From Lentisphaerota bacterium (GTDB lineage Bacteria > Verrucomicrobiota > Kiritimatiellia > PWTM01), in assembly GCA_016873715.1 (NCBI GenBank), contig VGWF01000048.1:1-33431 (forward strand): a DNA stretch of 33,431 bases, written 5' to 3'. The notes below the pieces were generated by a model. It was not told where the DNA came from and did no database searches. It saw only the letters and a list, made by a program, of their open reading frames with translations. The first letter of the stretch is position 1. Each line of letters starts with the position of its first letter. Below are positions 1 to 8,187 of the stretch, piece after piece. The translations under genes and the position numbers were made by a program.

Positions 1-1
1 G

Positions 2-190
2 CGTTACAAGGTCAAGCCGCCCGGCGGCGCGTGGAGCGCGGAACGCACGTTCTACGACGCCGGCATCAAGAACTCCTACCCCACGCTCGTCGAGGTGGCT
101 CCGGGCGAGTTCCGCTGCGTCTGCGACAGCGGCACCGCCGACACCGCGCGCACGCACATCCACTTTGGTAAACTCTCGCTCAAACCATGA
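2..190 (+). CDS. Sialidase-like (BNR repeat) protein, C-terminal fragment
   Basis: The gene is cut by the left window edge; 62 codons remain before a TGA stop. The visible peptide contains NSYPTLVEVAPGEFRCVCDS and then ends in a run reading HIHFGKLSL. A line of the type 'Y-PTLVEV-PGEF' followed by a final beta strand is how the last propeller blade of BNR/Asp-box sialidase-like proteins commonly closes. No Asp box is visible in the remaining piece, so the family call rests on this tail alone. The stop overlaps the next start as ATGA, which implies translational coupling with the aldolase gene. A complete sialidase-like gene lies at 29066-30814. Another secreted beta-propeller protein would be an alternative. 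Confidence 0.55.
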   Translation, partial: RYKVKPPGGAWSAERTFYDAGIKNSYPTLVEVAPGEFRCVCDSGTADTARTHIHFGKLSLKP

Positions 191-1011
191 ACCCTTCTGA
201 ACTCGCGAAACAACTCCGCGCCGGACAGACCGTCTTCGGCACCTTGATCGTCTCGCCCTCGCCGCGCTGGCCGGACGTGGTGCGCGGATGCGGGCTGGAC
301 TTCGTCTTCATCGACACCGAGCACATCGCGCTCGACCGCGCCGAGTTGAGCTGGATGTGCCAGACGTATGCCGCGCTCGGACTTCCGCCGCTGGTGCGCA
401 TTCCCGCGCCCGATCCGTTCGCCGCCACGATGGCGCTCGACGGCGGCGCGGCGGGCGTGGTCGCGCCCTACGTCGAAAGCGCCGACCAGGTGCAAGCCAT
501 GCGCGGAGCGGTGAAACTGCGTCCCATCAAAGGCCGACGCCTCCAGCGACTGCTGGACGGTGAAGCGCCCGGTGGCGAACTCGGCCCCTACATGGCCGCC
601 GGCGCGGAGAATCGCCTGCTCATCATCAACATCGAAAGCACGCCCGCCATCGACGCCCTCGATTCCATCCTCGCCGTGCCCGGACTCGACGCCGTGCTCA
701 TCGGGCCGCATGACCTCTCCTGCAGCCTCGGCGCGCCGGAGAACTATGATCACCCGGACTTCCTCAACGCCTGCGAGACCATCTTCCGCAAGGCCCGCGC
801 CGCCGGCATCGGCGCCGGCATTCACTTCTGGGGCGAGGTCGAGCAGCAGGCCCGCTTTCTGCGGCTCGGCGCGAACCTGCTCATCCACAGCGCGGACATC
901 AGCCTGTTTCAGAAGCACCTTAAGCGGGAGTTGGACGCGATCCGGAGGACGGTCGGTGGTGAGTTGAAGGCAACCCCATCCGCCGCGTCGAAACCGCTCA
1001 TCACCATTTGA
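187..1011 (+). CDS. HpcH/HpaI-family class II aldolase
   Basis: A 274-residue cytosolic protein without a signal peptide. The HpcH/HpaI TIM barrel is clear: FIDTEH (residues 41-46), VRIPA (70-74), GGAAGVVAPYVES (86-98), NIES (148-151) and IGPHDLS (172-178). Matching these to the characterised family gives catalytic base His46, substrate-binding Arg71 and metal ligands Glu150 and Asp176, all present. Family members reversibly split 2-keto-3-deoxy or 4-hydroxy-2-oxo acids into pyruvate and an aldehyde; relatives include 4-hydroxy-2-oxoheptanedioate, 2-keto-3-deoxy-L-rhamnonate and 5-keto-4-deoxy-D-glucarate aldolases. Which substrate applies here cannot be read from sequence. It starts inside the stop of the sialidase-like gene (ATGA) and ends 3 nt before the next gene. 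I infer that it processes a sugar-acid product of the surrounding secreted enzymes. Confidence 0.9.
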   Translation: MNPSELAKQLRAGQTVFGTLIVSPSPRWPDVVRGCGLDFVFIDTEHIALDRAELSWMCQTYAALGLPPLVRIPAPDPFAATMALDGGAAGVVAPYVESADQVQAMRGAVKLRPIKGRRLQRLLDGEAPGGELGPYMAAGAENRLLIINIESTPAIDALDSILAVPGLDAVLIGPHDLSCSLGAPENYDHPDFLNACETIFRKARAAGIGAGIHFWGEVEQQARFLRLGANLLIHSADISLFQKHLKRELDAIRRTVGGELKATPSAASKPLITI

Positions 1012-1014
1012 ATC

Positions 1015-1710
1015 ATGAAGCCATCACCTCTCCAACTCCTCACCGCCCTGCTGCTCGCGCCGCCGGCCCCGCTGCACGCCGCCGAACCTGCGCCGTCCAT
1101 CCACGAGACCTTCGACGCACCGTTCGACGCCACGCGCTTCCTCACGCCCATTCCGAACAAGAACACCGAGGTGCGCGACGGCGTCTTGTGGACGCGCGGC
1201 TCGAGCGGCGGCAAATACCCGCCGATGGTTTATCTCCCGGTGCAGGGCAGGGACCTCACGATCTCGTTCCGCTACCGCCACCTCGCCGCGGGCGGCTGGC
1301 TGTGGTTCTTCGTGGATGGCGATGACGGCTTCGGCAGCGAGGATCACATGCTGCGCGTGAAGCTGCTGCGTGACGGCGTGCAGTTGCAGGTCGATGCCCA
1401 CTCGAAAGACGCCAATCATCCGATGCGGCAAAACACCGGCCGCCCGGCGGATCCGAAAAGCGGCGCTTACCGGCTGAACGAAATCCTGCCACTCGAAAAG
1501 GTCGATTTGACCGCCAACCTCTGGCGTGAGGTGAAACTCGTCTTCCGCGGCGACGAGGTCATCATCAAGCTGGATGGCACGACGTGGTCCAAGACGCTCA
1601 AACGAGCCAATTTCAACGCCGCCAAGCGCAAACTCCTCTGGATGCAGAACGGCGGCAACCAAGGGATCGAACTCGATGAGATCCGTGTCACGTCCAACAT
1701 CACCCAGTAA
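1015..1710 (+). CDS. Secreted concanavalin-A-like (lectin/glucanase fold) protein
   Basis: A 231-residue exported protein. The signal peptide (residues about 1-23) has the cluster-wide core LLTALLLAPPAPLHAA. The mature part starts at a typical jelly-roll opening (HETFDAPFDATRF). It continues through strands such as LTISFRYRHL and WLWFFVDG to the closing LDEIRVTSN, a pattern seen in LamG-like and 3-keto-disaccharide-hydrolase-like beta-sandwich proteins. No catalytic residues can be assigned. It may bind or modify a carbohydrate outside the cytoplasm. It sits 3 nt after the aldolase gene and 13 nt before the first sulfatase, which fits one operon. Exact family uncertain. Confidence 0.7.
   Translation: MKPSPLQLLTALLLAPPAPLHAAEPAPSIHETFDAPFDATRFLTPIPNKNTEVRDGVLWTRGSSGGKYPPMVYLPVQGRDLTISFRYRHLAAGGWLWFFVDGDDGFGSEDHMLRVKLLRDGVQLQVDAHSKDANHPMRQNTGRPADPKSGAYRLNEILPLEKVDLTANLWREVKLVFRGDEVIIKLDGTTWSKTLKRANFNAAKRKLLWMQNGGNQGIELDEIRVTSNITQ
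1039..1067 (+). repeat. Signal-peptide-coding block, copy 1
   Basis: 29 nt within the signal peptide of the lectin-fold gene. It differs at one position (1064) from the block at 4546, 6658 and 8256, including the same CTC/CTG choice at every other leucine codon. Confidence 0.8.
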
Positions 1711-1723
1711 TGAAGATTGGACG

Positions 1724-3082
1724 ATGAAGCCCGCCCTCGCCCTCCTCGCCGCCCTTCTGGTCGCGCCGCTGGCCGCGCTGCACGCCGCCGATGCGCCCAG
1801 GCCCGCGGCCAAACCCAACATCATCTACATCCTGGCGGATGATTTCGGTCTGCCGGACATCGGGTGTTATGGCTCGGCTTACAAGACGCCGCATCTCGAC
1901 AAGCTGGCGGCGGGTGGGACGCGCTTTGAGTTTTGTTTCGCTGCGCCGCTGTGCGCTCCGTCGCGGGCGATGGGTATGTTCGGGCGTTATGGCTTCCGCA
2001 CAGGGGTGACCGACAACGGTCTCGGCGCGGCCGCCACGCCGCAGGGCGAGGTTTGCATCGCCAAGGTGCTCAAGCAGGCCGGTTACGCCACCGCTGTGGC
2101 CGGGAAGTGGTCGGACCTGGAATACCTCGTCACCCGGGAAGACGCCGCGAAGTGGGGCTTCGACGAGTTCATGATCTGGGGCGAGCACTGGGAGGAGGAA
2201 GATGGCAAGCAGACCGGACGCGCCCGCTACTGGGGCCCGGACTACAACCACAACGGCAAGATCCTCAGCGGCGACACGACCAAGTTCGGCCCCGACCTGC
2301 TGCACGGCTTCGTCGTGGACTTCATCCGCCAGCGCCGGGACCAGCCGTTCTTCGTCTATTACCCCACGCCGATGATTCACTACAAGCTGCAGCGCACGCC
2401 CGACAGCACGGGCGGGAAGCCGGACCTGCACGCGGACAACATCGCCTATCTCGACAAGCTCGTCGGCAAGCTCGTGGCCGAACTCGACAGCCTGAAGCTG
2501 CGGGAAAAGACGCTCATCGTCTTCGTCGGCGACAATGGCTCCACCAAAGGCGCGCACACCGTCCATGGCCGCCCGGTTCATGGCGAGAAAGGCGAACTCA
2601 ACGAAGGGGGCTGCCGCGTGCCGCTCATCTTCAACTGGCCCGGCACCACGCCGGTCGGCCGGGTCTCGAAGGATCTCGTGAGCCTCACCGACTTCTTCCC
2701 GACTTTCACCGCGCTCGCCGGCGGCACCCTGCCCACCGGCGTCACGCTCGACGGCCACAGCCTCGCCCCGCAAGCCCTGGGCCAGCCCGGCCAGCCGCGC
2801 GAGTGGGTCTATGTGCAGTTGCGAAGCGACCGCTACGTTCGCGATGCCCGCTGGAAGCTCACGCACACGGGCGACTTCTTCGACATGAAGGAAGCCCCCT
2901 GGCAGGAGATCCCCGTCGCCGCCAACACCACCGATGCAGAAGCCCGATCCGCCCGCACCCGCCTGAAGACTGCCCTCGATGACCTGATCGCCCAGGACCC
3001 GAACAAGGATGCCGCCGCCAATCCGGCTCCAGTGGCACCTGAACCACCCGCCAAGGAGAAGAGGAAGCAAAAGGACCAGTGA
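1724..3082 (+). CDS. Secreted sulfatase with altered active-site motif
   Basis: A 452-residue arylsulfatase-type (alkaline phosphatase fold) protein, exported by a signal peptide ending near ALHAA (residues 18-22). Metal ligands Asp39-Asp40 (ILADDFG) are present. So are the formylglycine motif core Cys77-Ala-Pro-Ser-Arg, His219, Asp270-Asn271 (VGDNG) and Lys289. Two departures stand out: the usual LTGR after CxPSR reads MFGR, and the near-invariant KWHLG motif reads KWSDL, so Ser130 replaces the expected histidine. The C-terminus (about residue 428 on) is a low-complexity Pro/Lys/Glu tail. I chose the ATG at 1724 because it restores the conserved MK...LLAALLVAPLAALHAA leader. The stop overlaps the next sulfatase start as GTGA. 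It may be a sulfatase with unusual specificity or a related phosphohydrolase. Confidence 0.88.
   Translation: MKPALALLAALLVAPLAALHAADAPRPAAKPNIIYILADDFGLPDIGCYGSAYKTPHLDKLAAGGTRFEFCFAAPLCAPSRAMGMFGRYGFRTGVTDNGLGAAATPQGEVCIAKVLKQAGYATAVAGKWSDLEYLVTREDAAKWGFDEFMIWGEHWEEEDGKQTGRARYWGPDYNHNGKILSGDTTKFGPDLLHGFVVDFIRQRRDQPFFVYYPTPMIHYKLQRTPDSTGGKPDLHADNIAYLDKLVGKLVAELDSLKLREKTLIVFVGDNGSTKGAHTVHGRPVHGEKGELNEGGCRVPLIFNWPGTTPVGRVSKDLVSLTDFFPTFTALAGGTLPTGVTLDGHSLAPQALGQPGQPREWVYVQLRSDRYVRDARWKLTHTGDFFDMKEAPWQEIPVAANTTDAEARSARTRLKTALDDLIAQDPNKDAAANPAPVAPEPPAKEKRKQKDQ
1745..1773 (+). repeat. Signal-peptide-coding block, copy 2
   Basis: 26 of 29 nt match the consensus block. A 34-nt stretch (1764-1797) that runs past it is identical to 3119-3152 in the next sulfatase gene. 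Confidence 0.75.
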
Positions 3083-4389
3083 AGACCTCGCTGCAACTCC
3101 TCACCGCCCTTGTCCTGACGCCGCTGGCCGCGCTGCACGCCGCCGATGCGCCGCCCGACAAGCCCAACGTGCTGCTCATCCTTGCGGACGATCTTGGCGT
3201 GGAGTGTCTTTCGAGCTACGGTGGAACCTCGCATCCGACGCCGAGCCTCGACCGTCTTGCGAAGGAAGGGATGCGATTCACGCATTGTTTCGCGAATCCG
3301 TTGTGCTCGCCCTCGCGCGGGCAGCTCCTGACCGGGCGCTATCCGTTTCTGAACGGGCTGAAGGTCGTCCTCGCCAACAAGAGCCAGGAGGACATCTACC
3401 TTCGTCCCGACCAGCCGAGTTTCGCGCGCCAGCTCAAGCAGCATGGCTACGCCACGCAGATCGTCGGCAAGTGGCATCTGTCGCTGGAGCACAAACACAA
3501 CACCATACGTGACTTCGGATTCGACCACTACCAGACGTGGACCATCTTCGACGACCAAGGCCGGAAGACCACGCGCTACTGGAGTCCTTATCAAATGCGG
3601 GACGGGCGGATCATCGCCGCCGAGGTCAACGACCGCTACGGACCCGACGTTGACCTGGAATTCCATCTCGATTTCATCCGGGCCTGTGCGAAGGGCAGAA
3701 CACCGTTCCTGGCCTTCTACTCGACCTACCTGCCGCACTACCCGTGGGAACCCACACCTCACAGCAAGGAGAAGTCCTACCGCGCGCCCAACGCAGCCCA
3801 CAAGGGTGACGCGAAGTACTTCCCGGAGATGGTCGCCTATCTCGACCGGCAAATCGGTTCGATGCTCCAGTTGCTCGACGAACTCGGCATCGCCAGCCAT
3901 ACGATCGTCCTCTTTCTCGCCGACAACGGCACCGACAGCGGGCTCCAGAACATGTGGGGCGACGGCAAAGCGATCGCGGGTGGAAAAGGCACGATGACCG
4001 ATCGCGGCACCCGCGTTCCGCTGCTCGTGCGCTGGCCGGGGCGGATCCAAGCCGGCAGAACCTGCGACGATCTCGTCGACCTTTCGGACTTCCTTCCGAC
4101 CCTCTGCGAACTCACTGGAGCCAAGTTGCCCGACGCAAGAATCCATGGCCAGTCCTTCGCGCCACAGCTGCTCGGGAAACCCGGCCAGCCCCGCGAGTGG
4201 GTTCACATTCAGAACGCGAACGACCGGCAGGTCCGCAACCGCGACTACATGCTGAACAACAAGGGCCAACTGCGCCGCGTCGTCCAACTGTGGGAGGCCC
4301 CGGCCCAGCCCGATGCGAACCGAGAACCGGAAAAGGAAGCTGCCGCCCGCACGAAGTTGCAGGCCGTCTTCGACGAGTTGGATCGATGA
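3079..4389 (+). CDS. Secreted sulfatase
   Basis: A 436-residue sulfatase with a GTG start overlapping the preceding stop (GTGA); translation from GTG gives the conserved leader MKTSLQLLTALVLTPLAALH. Active-site elements are all present: Asp37-Asp38 (ILADDLG), Cys76-Ser-Pro-Ser-Arg followed by GQLLTGR, Lys131 and His133 (GKWHLS), His220 (LPH), Asp282-Asn283 (ADNG) and Lys303. The cysteine should be matured to formylglycine, which hydrolyses a sulfate ester, here most likely on a polysaccharide or its oligosaccharides. It is a paralogue of the upstream sulfatase: both share the motif GQPREW near the C-terminus and adjacent signal-peptide DNA. The substrate is not predictable without a subfamily assignment. 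Confidence 0.93.
   Translation: MKTSLQLLTALVLTPLAALHAADAPPDKPNVLLILADDLGVECLSSYGGTSHPTPSLDRLAKEGMRFTHCFANPLCSPSRGQLLTGRYPFLNGLKVVLANKSQEDIYLRPDQPSFARQLKQHGYATQIVGKWHLSLEHKHNTIRDFGFDHYQTWTIFDDQGRKTTRYWSPYQMRDGRIIAAEVNDRYGPDVDLEFHLDFIRACAKGRTPFLAFYSTYLPHYPWEPTPHSKEKSYRAPNAAHKGDAKYFPEMVAYLDRQIGSMLQLLDELGIASHTIVLFLADNGTDSGLQNMWGDGKAIAGGKGTMTDRGTRVPLLVRWPGRIQAGRTCDDLVDLSDFLPTLCELTGAKLPDARIHGQSFAPQLLGKPGQPREWVHIQNANDRQVRNRDYMLNNKGQLRRVVQLWEAPAQPDANREPEKEAAARTKLQAVFDELDR
3100..3128 (+). repeat. Signal-peptide-coding block, copy 3
   Basis: 24 of 29 nt match the consensus block. The 34 nt at 3119-3152 are identical to 1764-1797. Confidence 0.7.
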
Positions 4390-4420
4390 GTCGCAGCCCT
4401 AGAAGAGCCGCGGAGTGCGT

Positions 4421-4505
4421 TTTCCATGGCTTGGAAGCCCCCGCAGCTGGAGTCTCCAGCGATTGGAAGACCAGGAGGCACTGGGTTCCGATAGCTGGAA
4501 AGGGT
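4421..4505. repeat. TTCCA/TGGAA inverted-repeat array
   Basis: The 120-nt gap between the second sulfatase and the next gene is filled by half-sites of one small palindrome. TTCCA at 4422 faces TTGGAA at 4431, CTGGAG at 4447 faces CTCCAG at 4454, TTGGAA lies at 4463, and TTCC at 4486 faces CTGGAA at 4495. The forward half-sites are spaced 16, 16 and about 32 nt. The piece at 4446-4460 is a perfect 15-nt inverted repeat. It could form hairpins in the mRNA or bind a dimeric regulator. It resembles TTCCAA/TTGGAA intergenic arrays that I associate, from memory only, with Kiritimatiellota/Lentisphaerota genomes. Confidence 0.6.
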
Positions 4506-4509
4506 CACT

Positions 4510-6627
4510 ATGAATGAAGCAACCATGAAGGCCCCCCTCCCCCTGCTCACCGCCCTGCTGCTCGCGCCGCTGGCCGCGCTGCATGCCGCGGAGAGCAGGA
4601 TTGACCGACAGGCGCTGGTGACGCGGCACAGTGTTGAGTTGGAACAGATTGCCCCGAAGTCGGGGTTGCAGATCGGGAACGGAGACTTCGCGTTTACCGC
4701 CGATGTGACCGGGTTGCAGACGTTCTACGGGTACACCTTGTCGAACTGGGGCTGGCACGAAGAATCGTTGCCGCCCGGCATGAAACCGGAGGACCGGAAG
4801 CGGACTGAATTCGTGACGCACGGAAGGAGCCGAAACTACCTGGCTCCGCACCAGCAACCCGAGCTGGCGCGCTGGCTCAATGACAATCCGCATCGAGCGA
4901 GCCTGGGACGGTTGAGCTTCGTGACCGGACCGGACAGCCGACCGCTGAACCCATCGGATCTGCAGCACATCCGGCAGCGGCTGGAATTGTGGAGCGGGCT
5001 GCTGGTCAGCGAATTCGAGTTGCACGGCAAGCCGGTGCGGGTGGAAACCGTCTGTCATGCGGCACGGGACGTCGTGGCCGTGAAGGTCGTTTCCCCCCTG
5101 TTGACGTCTGGCGAATTGGGCGTGCTGATGGATTTTCCGTATCCGGTCCCGAAAGGCAACGATTGGGAAAAGCCGGACGCCCATCAAACAGACCTGGCGC
5201 GCAGCGCTGACCGTCGCGCTGAACTGGTGCGCAAAGCCGATGCGCTGACCTATCGTGTGGCACTGGCCTGGTCGGAGGGTGCGGCGGGGCGCAAAGAAGC
5301 GGAATCGAAGCGTCATGCGTACCGCGTTTCCGTTGAAGGACGGGACACGCTGGCGTTGATCTGCGCCTATTCCGCCAAGCCGGTCGCGGATGCCTTGCCG
5401 ACGTTCGAGGAGGTGAGAGCTTCCTCGGCGAGCATGTGGGCGGCGTATTGGACTGCCGGCGGCGCGATCGACCTCTCGGCCAGCAAGGATGCGCGCTGGA
5501 AGGAACTGGAGCGGCGGATCGTTCTTTCGCAATACCTCATGCGCGTGAACTCAGCGGGCTCAATGCCACCACCCGAAATCGGGCTCTATGGCATCGACGT
5601 TTGGCGCAGCAAGTTCCACCTCGAGATGACGGCCTGGCACGGCGCGCACTTCATGCTCTGGGACCGATCCGAATGCGTGCAAGGCTGGGTGCGCTGGTTC
5701 AATGACGTCGGCCTGCCGTCAGCACGACGCGAGGCGCACGCCGAAGGGTGGAAGGGAGCGAAATGGCTGAAGACCCCGGATCCCTTCGGCCGCTGGGAGA
5801 GCTGGGATCACGGCCCCAACCGGGTCACGCAAAACGCCCATCCGTTCTTCTGGGCCGAGCTGTCCCATCGCCAGCATCCGACCCGAGAAACGCTCGACAC
5901 GTGGAAGGACATCGTCTTCGAGACCGCCGCAATGATGGCCGACTTCATGGCCTGGGATGAAGCAACGCAGCGGTACATCATGGGGCCGCCGGTGATGAGT
6001 GGTGCGGAACACAACAGTGGATTCGACTGCTGGAATACCACCAGTGAGTTGAACTACTGGGCGATGAGCCTGGACATCGCCCAGAGATGGCGTGAACGGC
6101 TCGGCCTGCGGCGCGAACCGTCCTGGGACCGCATCCTCGCCAAGCTGTCGCGGCCACCGGTGGTCGACGGGGTGTATGTCGATGCCGAATCTCATCCCCA
6201 GGTCTGGAACCAGAACGGTTCCCGATGGGTGCGTCCGGCATGGTTCGAGGTATACGGATGCATCCGGGGGCCCATGATCGAGCCGGCCATCATGGAGAGG
6301 ACCTATGAACGGGCGGCCCGGGAATTGCGCGCGGGCGAATGGAAGGGCAATCTCTGGGGCTGCGACTATCCGATGATGGCGATGACGGCAGCCCGGCTGG
6401 GCAAGCCGGGCGACGCCGTGGACTGGCTGCTCAACAAGGCGAGCATGAACGGGTACTCCGAGAGCGGTTTCTGCGGCGGTTGGTACCTGCCCGGCAATGG
6501 CGGTCTTCTCTGGGCCGTGGCGATGATGGCGGCCGGGTGGGATGGCTGTCCCGACAGGCACGCGCCCGGGTTTCCCGATGACGGGAGTTGGAATGTGAAG
6601 TGGGAGGGCTTGAAGAAGGCCCCGTGA
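4510..6627 (+). CDS. Secreted six-hairpin (GH65/GH95-like) glycoside hydrolase
   Basis: A 705-residue exported protein. After the common signal peptide core (LLTALLLAPLAALHAA) comes a beta-sandwich N-terminal domain opening with LQIGNGDFAFTADVTGLQTF (residues about 54-73), a phrase characteristic of GH65/GH95-type (alpha/alpha)6 enzymes. The helical part holds HLEMTAWHGAHFMLWDR (about 383-399), SGFDCWNTTSELNYW and GGWYLPGNGG near the end. I could not fix the catalytic acid, so the exact family and substrate stay open. The ATG at 4510 follows a good Shine-Dalgarno (GGAAAGGG, 5 nt away). The ATG at 4525 would give the same MK-start leader as its neighbours and is an equal alternative. The next gene follows after 9 nt. 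Confidence 0.75.
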   Translation: MNEATMKAPLPLLTALLLAPLAALHAAESRIDRQALVTRHSVELEQIAPKSGLQIGNGDFAFTADVTGLQTFYGYTLSNWGWHEESLPPGMKPEDRKRTEFVTHGRSRNYLAPHQQPELARWLNDNPHRASLGRLSFVTGPDSRPLNPSDLQHIRQRLELWSGLLVSEFELHGKPVRVETVCHAARDVVAVKVVSPLLTSGELGVLMDFPYPVPKGNDWEKPDAHQTDLARSADRRAELVRKADALTYRVALAWSEGAAGRKEAESKRHAYRVSVEGRDTLALICAYSAKPVADALPTFEEVRASSASMWAAYWTAGGAIDLSASKDARWKELERRIVLSQYLMRVNSAGSMPPPEIGLYGIDVWRSKFHLEMTAWHGAHFMLWDRSECVQGWVRWFNDVGLPSARREAHAEGWKGAKWLKTPDPFGRWESWDHGPNRVTQNAHPFFWAELSHRQHPTRETLDTWKDIVFETAAMMADFMAWDEATQRYIMGPPVMSGAEHNSGFDCWNTTSELNYWAMSLDIAQRWRERLGLRREPSWDRILAKLSRPPVVDGVYVDAESHPQVWNQNGSRWVRPAWFEVYGCIRGPMIEPAIMERTYERAARELRAGEWKGNLWGCDYPMMAMTAARLGKPGDAVDWLLNKASMNGYSESGFCGGWYLPGNGGLLWAVAMMAAGWDGCPDRHAPGFPDDGSWNVKWEGLKKAP
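4546..4580 (+). repeat. Signal-peptide-coding block, copy 4
   Basis: 35 nt identical to 6658-6692; the first 29 nt are also identical to 8256-8284. The genes that carry these copies are otherwise unrelated in fold. Confidence 0.85.
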
Positions 6628-6636
6628 AAGACTGAG

Positions 6637-8187
6637 ATGAAACCGCGACTCAAGTTCCTCACCGCCCTGCTGCTCGCGCCGCTGGCCGCGCTACACGCTG
6701 CTGAAACGGCCACACCGGACAAACGCGAACCAGAGGAAGCTCTCGTTCTGAACTATCACCTGATGCATCCCGGTGGTGGGAGTGCGCCGGGCGATCCCAA
6801 TGCGGCCTTCCACCTCGATGGCACATACCATTTACACTACATCCTCAAGCACCCGTGGCAGGGGAAGACGTCCTTTTCCTTCGTCCACGTCACCAGCCCT
6901 GACATGCTGCACTGGACCTGGCAGCCGACGAGACTCCAGCCGTCGTTCGCCGGCCACGGCATGTTCAGCGGCACTGGTTTTATCACGAAAGAAGGCCAAC
7001 CCGCCGCCATCTACCACGGCGAGGCCTCGGGCCGGAACCAAATCGTGATTGCGAAGGACCGAAAGTTGTCCGCTTGGGAGAAACCGTATCCCGTCGAGGT
7101 CAAGAACGCCGACGGCAGCGAAGCGATAATCCGCCGACACTGGGATCCCGATTGTTTCCTCATCGGCGACACCTACTACGCGATTTCCGGCGGAGGCAAT
7201 CCACCGTTGATGAAATCGCAGGACTTGAAGAACTGGACGTTCATCGGCGATTTTCTGCACCACGACCTGCCCGACGTGACGATCGGCGAGGACATCTCAT
7301 GCGCGAACTTTTTCCAACTCGGCGGCAAGTGGATGCTGCTCTGCATCAGCCATGCCCTCGGCTGCCGCTACTATCTTGGCGATTGGGACGCGAAGACCGA
7401 GCAGTTCATCCCACAGAAACACGGCCGGATGAATTGGCGGCGGGAGGACCAAAGTATCTACGGCGGGAATCCGTGGCGCGTGGATTTCTTTGCGCCCGAA
7501 ACCCTGCTCACACCCGATGGCCGCCGCGTCATGTGGGCCTGGCTCGCCACGCTTGGCCAGTCGGATGGAAAGTTTGACTACCGCACCATCCAGTCTCTGC
7601 CAAGAGAACTCAGCCTGCCGGACGACGGCATCCTGCGCATCAAACCCCTCCGTGAACTCGAAACGCTGCGCCACGAACCCGTCACGCTCAGCGACATCAA
7701 CATCCGCGAAGGCGCCCGTAACGTGCTGCTGGACGCCGCGCCCGCCGGACCGAAAATCGCCACTCTCCCCGGCTACGCAGTCGAACTCCGCATCACCATC
7801 GCCCGCGAGCAAGCTGAGCGGAGGCTCTTCGGATTCACGCTGTTTGCCGACGGCAAAGGTGGTGGCCTGCCGATTATGTTCCGTCCCGAAAACAGCACAC
7901 TGCGCGTCGGCGCCGCCGAAGCGCCTTTCTCCATCGCCGGCCTCCCAAAGGGCGAAGATGTGGAGTTGCGCATCTTCATCGACAAATACCTCGTCGAAGT
8001 TTTCGCCAACGGCCGGCAAGCCATGGTCGCATCCTTTGCTGATTATCGCGGCCAGCCCGATGTGAACGCCTTCACCGTTCGCGAACGAATGACCATCAAG
8101 AAGATCGAAATCTGGAAGCTCAAGCCCACCAACGAGGGCTTCCGCGAAGCGCAGAAGAACCGCATCTGGGAACCGAAGTCAAAATGA
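6637..8187 (+). CDS. Secreted glycoside hydrolase family 32 enzyme
   Basis: A 516-residue exported GH32 protein. The N-terminal five-bladed propeller contains the nucleophile motif variant GDPNA (Asp53) and an RDP-like transition-state stabiliser in HWDPD (Asp170). The candidate acid/base is Glu218 in GEDISC, at the place of the usual EC(P) motif. Spacings of 117 and 48 residues are close to those of characterised GH32 invertases. The C-terminal beta-sandwich carries the family hallmark LRIFIDKYLVEVFANG (about residues 446-461). GH32 enzymes hydrolyse beta-fructosides such as levan, inulin or sucrose; divergent PVC members may have other substrates. The common signal peptide precedes the mature protein (KFLTALLLAPLAALHAA). 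The stop overlaps the next start as ATGA. Confidence 0.87.
   Translation: MKPRLKFLTALLLAPLAALHAAETATPDKREPEEALVLNYHLMHPGGGSAPGDPNAAFHLDGTYHLHYILKHPWQGKTSFSFVHVTSPDMLHWTWQPTRLQPSFAGHGMFSGTGFITKEGQPAAIYHGEASGRNQIVIAKDRKLSAWEKPYPVEVKNADGSEAIIRRHWDPDCFLIGDTYYAISGGGNPPLMKSQDLKNWTFIGDFLHHDLPDVTIGEDISCANFFQLGGKWMLLCISHALGCRYYLGDWDAKTEQFIPQKHGRMNWRREDQSIYGGNPWRVDFFAPETLLTPDGRRVMWAWLATLGQSDGKFDYRTIQSLPRELSLPDDGILRIKPLRELETLRHEPVTLSDINIREGARNVLLDAAPAGPKIATLPGYAVELRITIAREQAERRLFGFTLFADGKGGGLPIMFRPENSTLRVGAAEAPFSIAGLPKGEDVELRIFIDKYLVEVFANGRQAMVASFADYRGQPDVNAFTVRERMTIKKIEIWKLKPTNEGFREAQKNRIWEPKSK
6658..6692 (+). repeat. Signal-peptide-coding block, copy 5
   Basis: 35 nt identical to 4546-4580, at the corresponding codons of the GH32 gene. 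Confidence 0.85.

Noticed and set aside
4421-4505. Possible CRISPR array
   Set aside because: The repeats are short inverted half-sites about 16 nt apart, not long direct repeats with unique spacers, and no cas gene is near.
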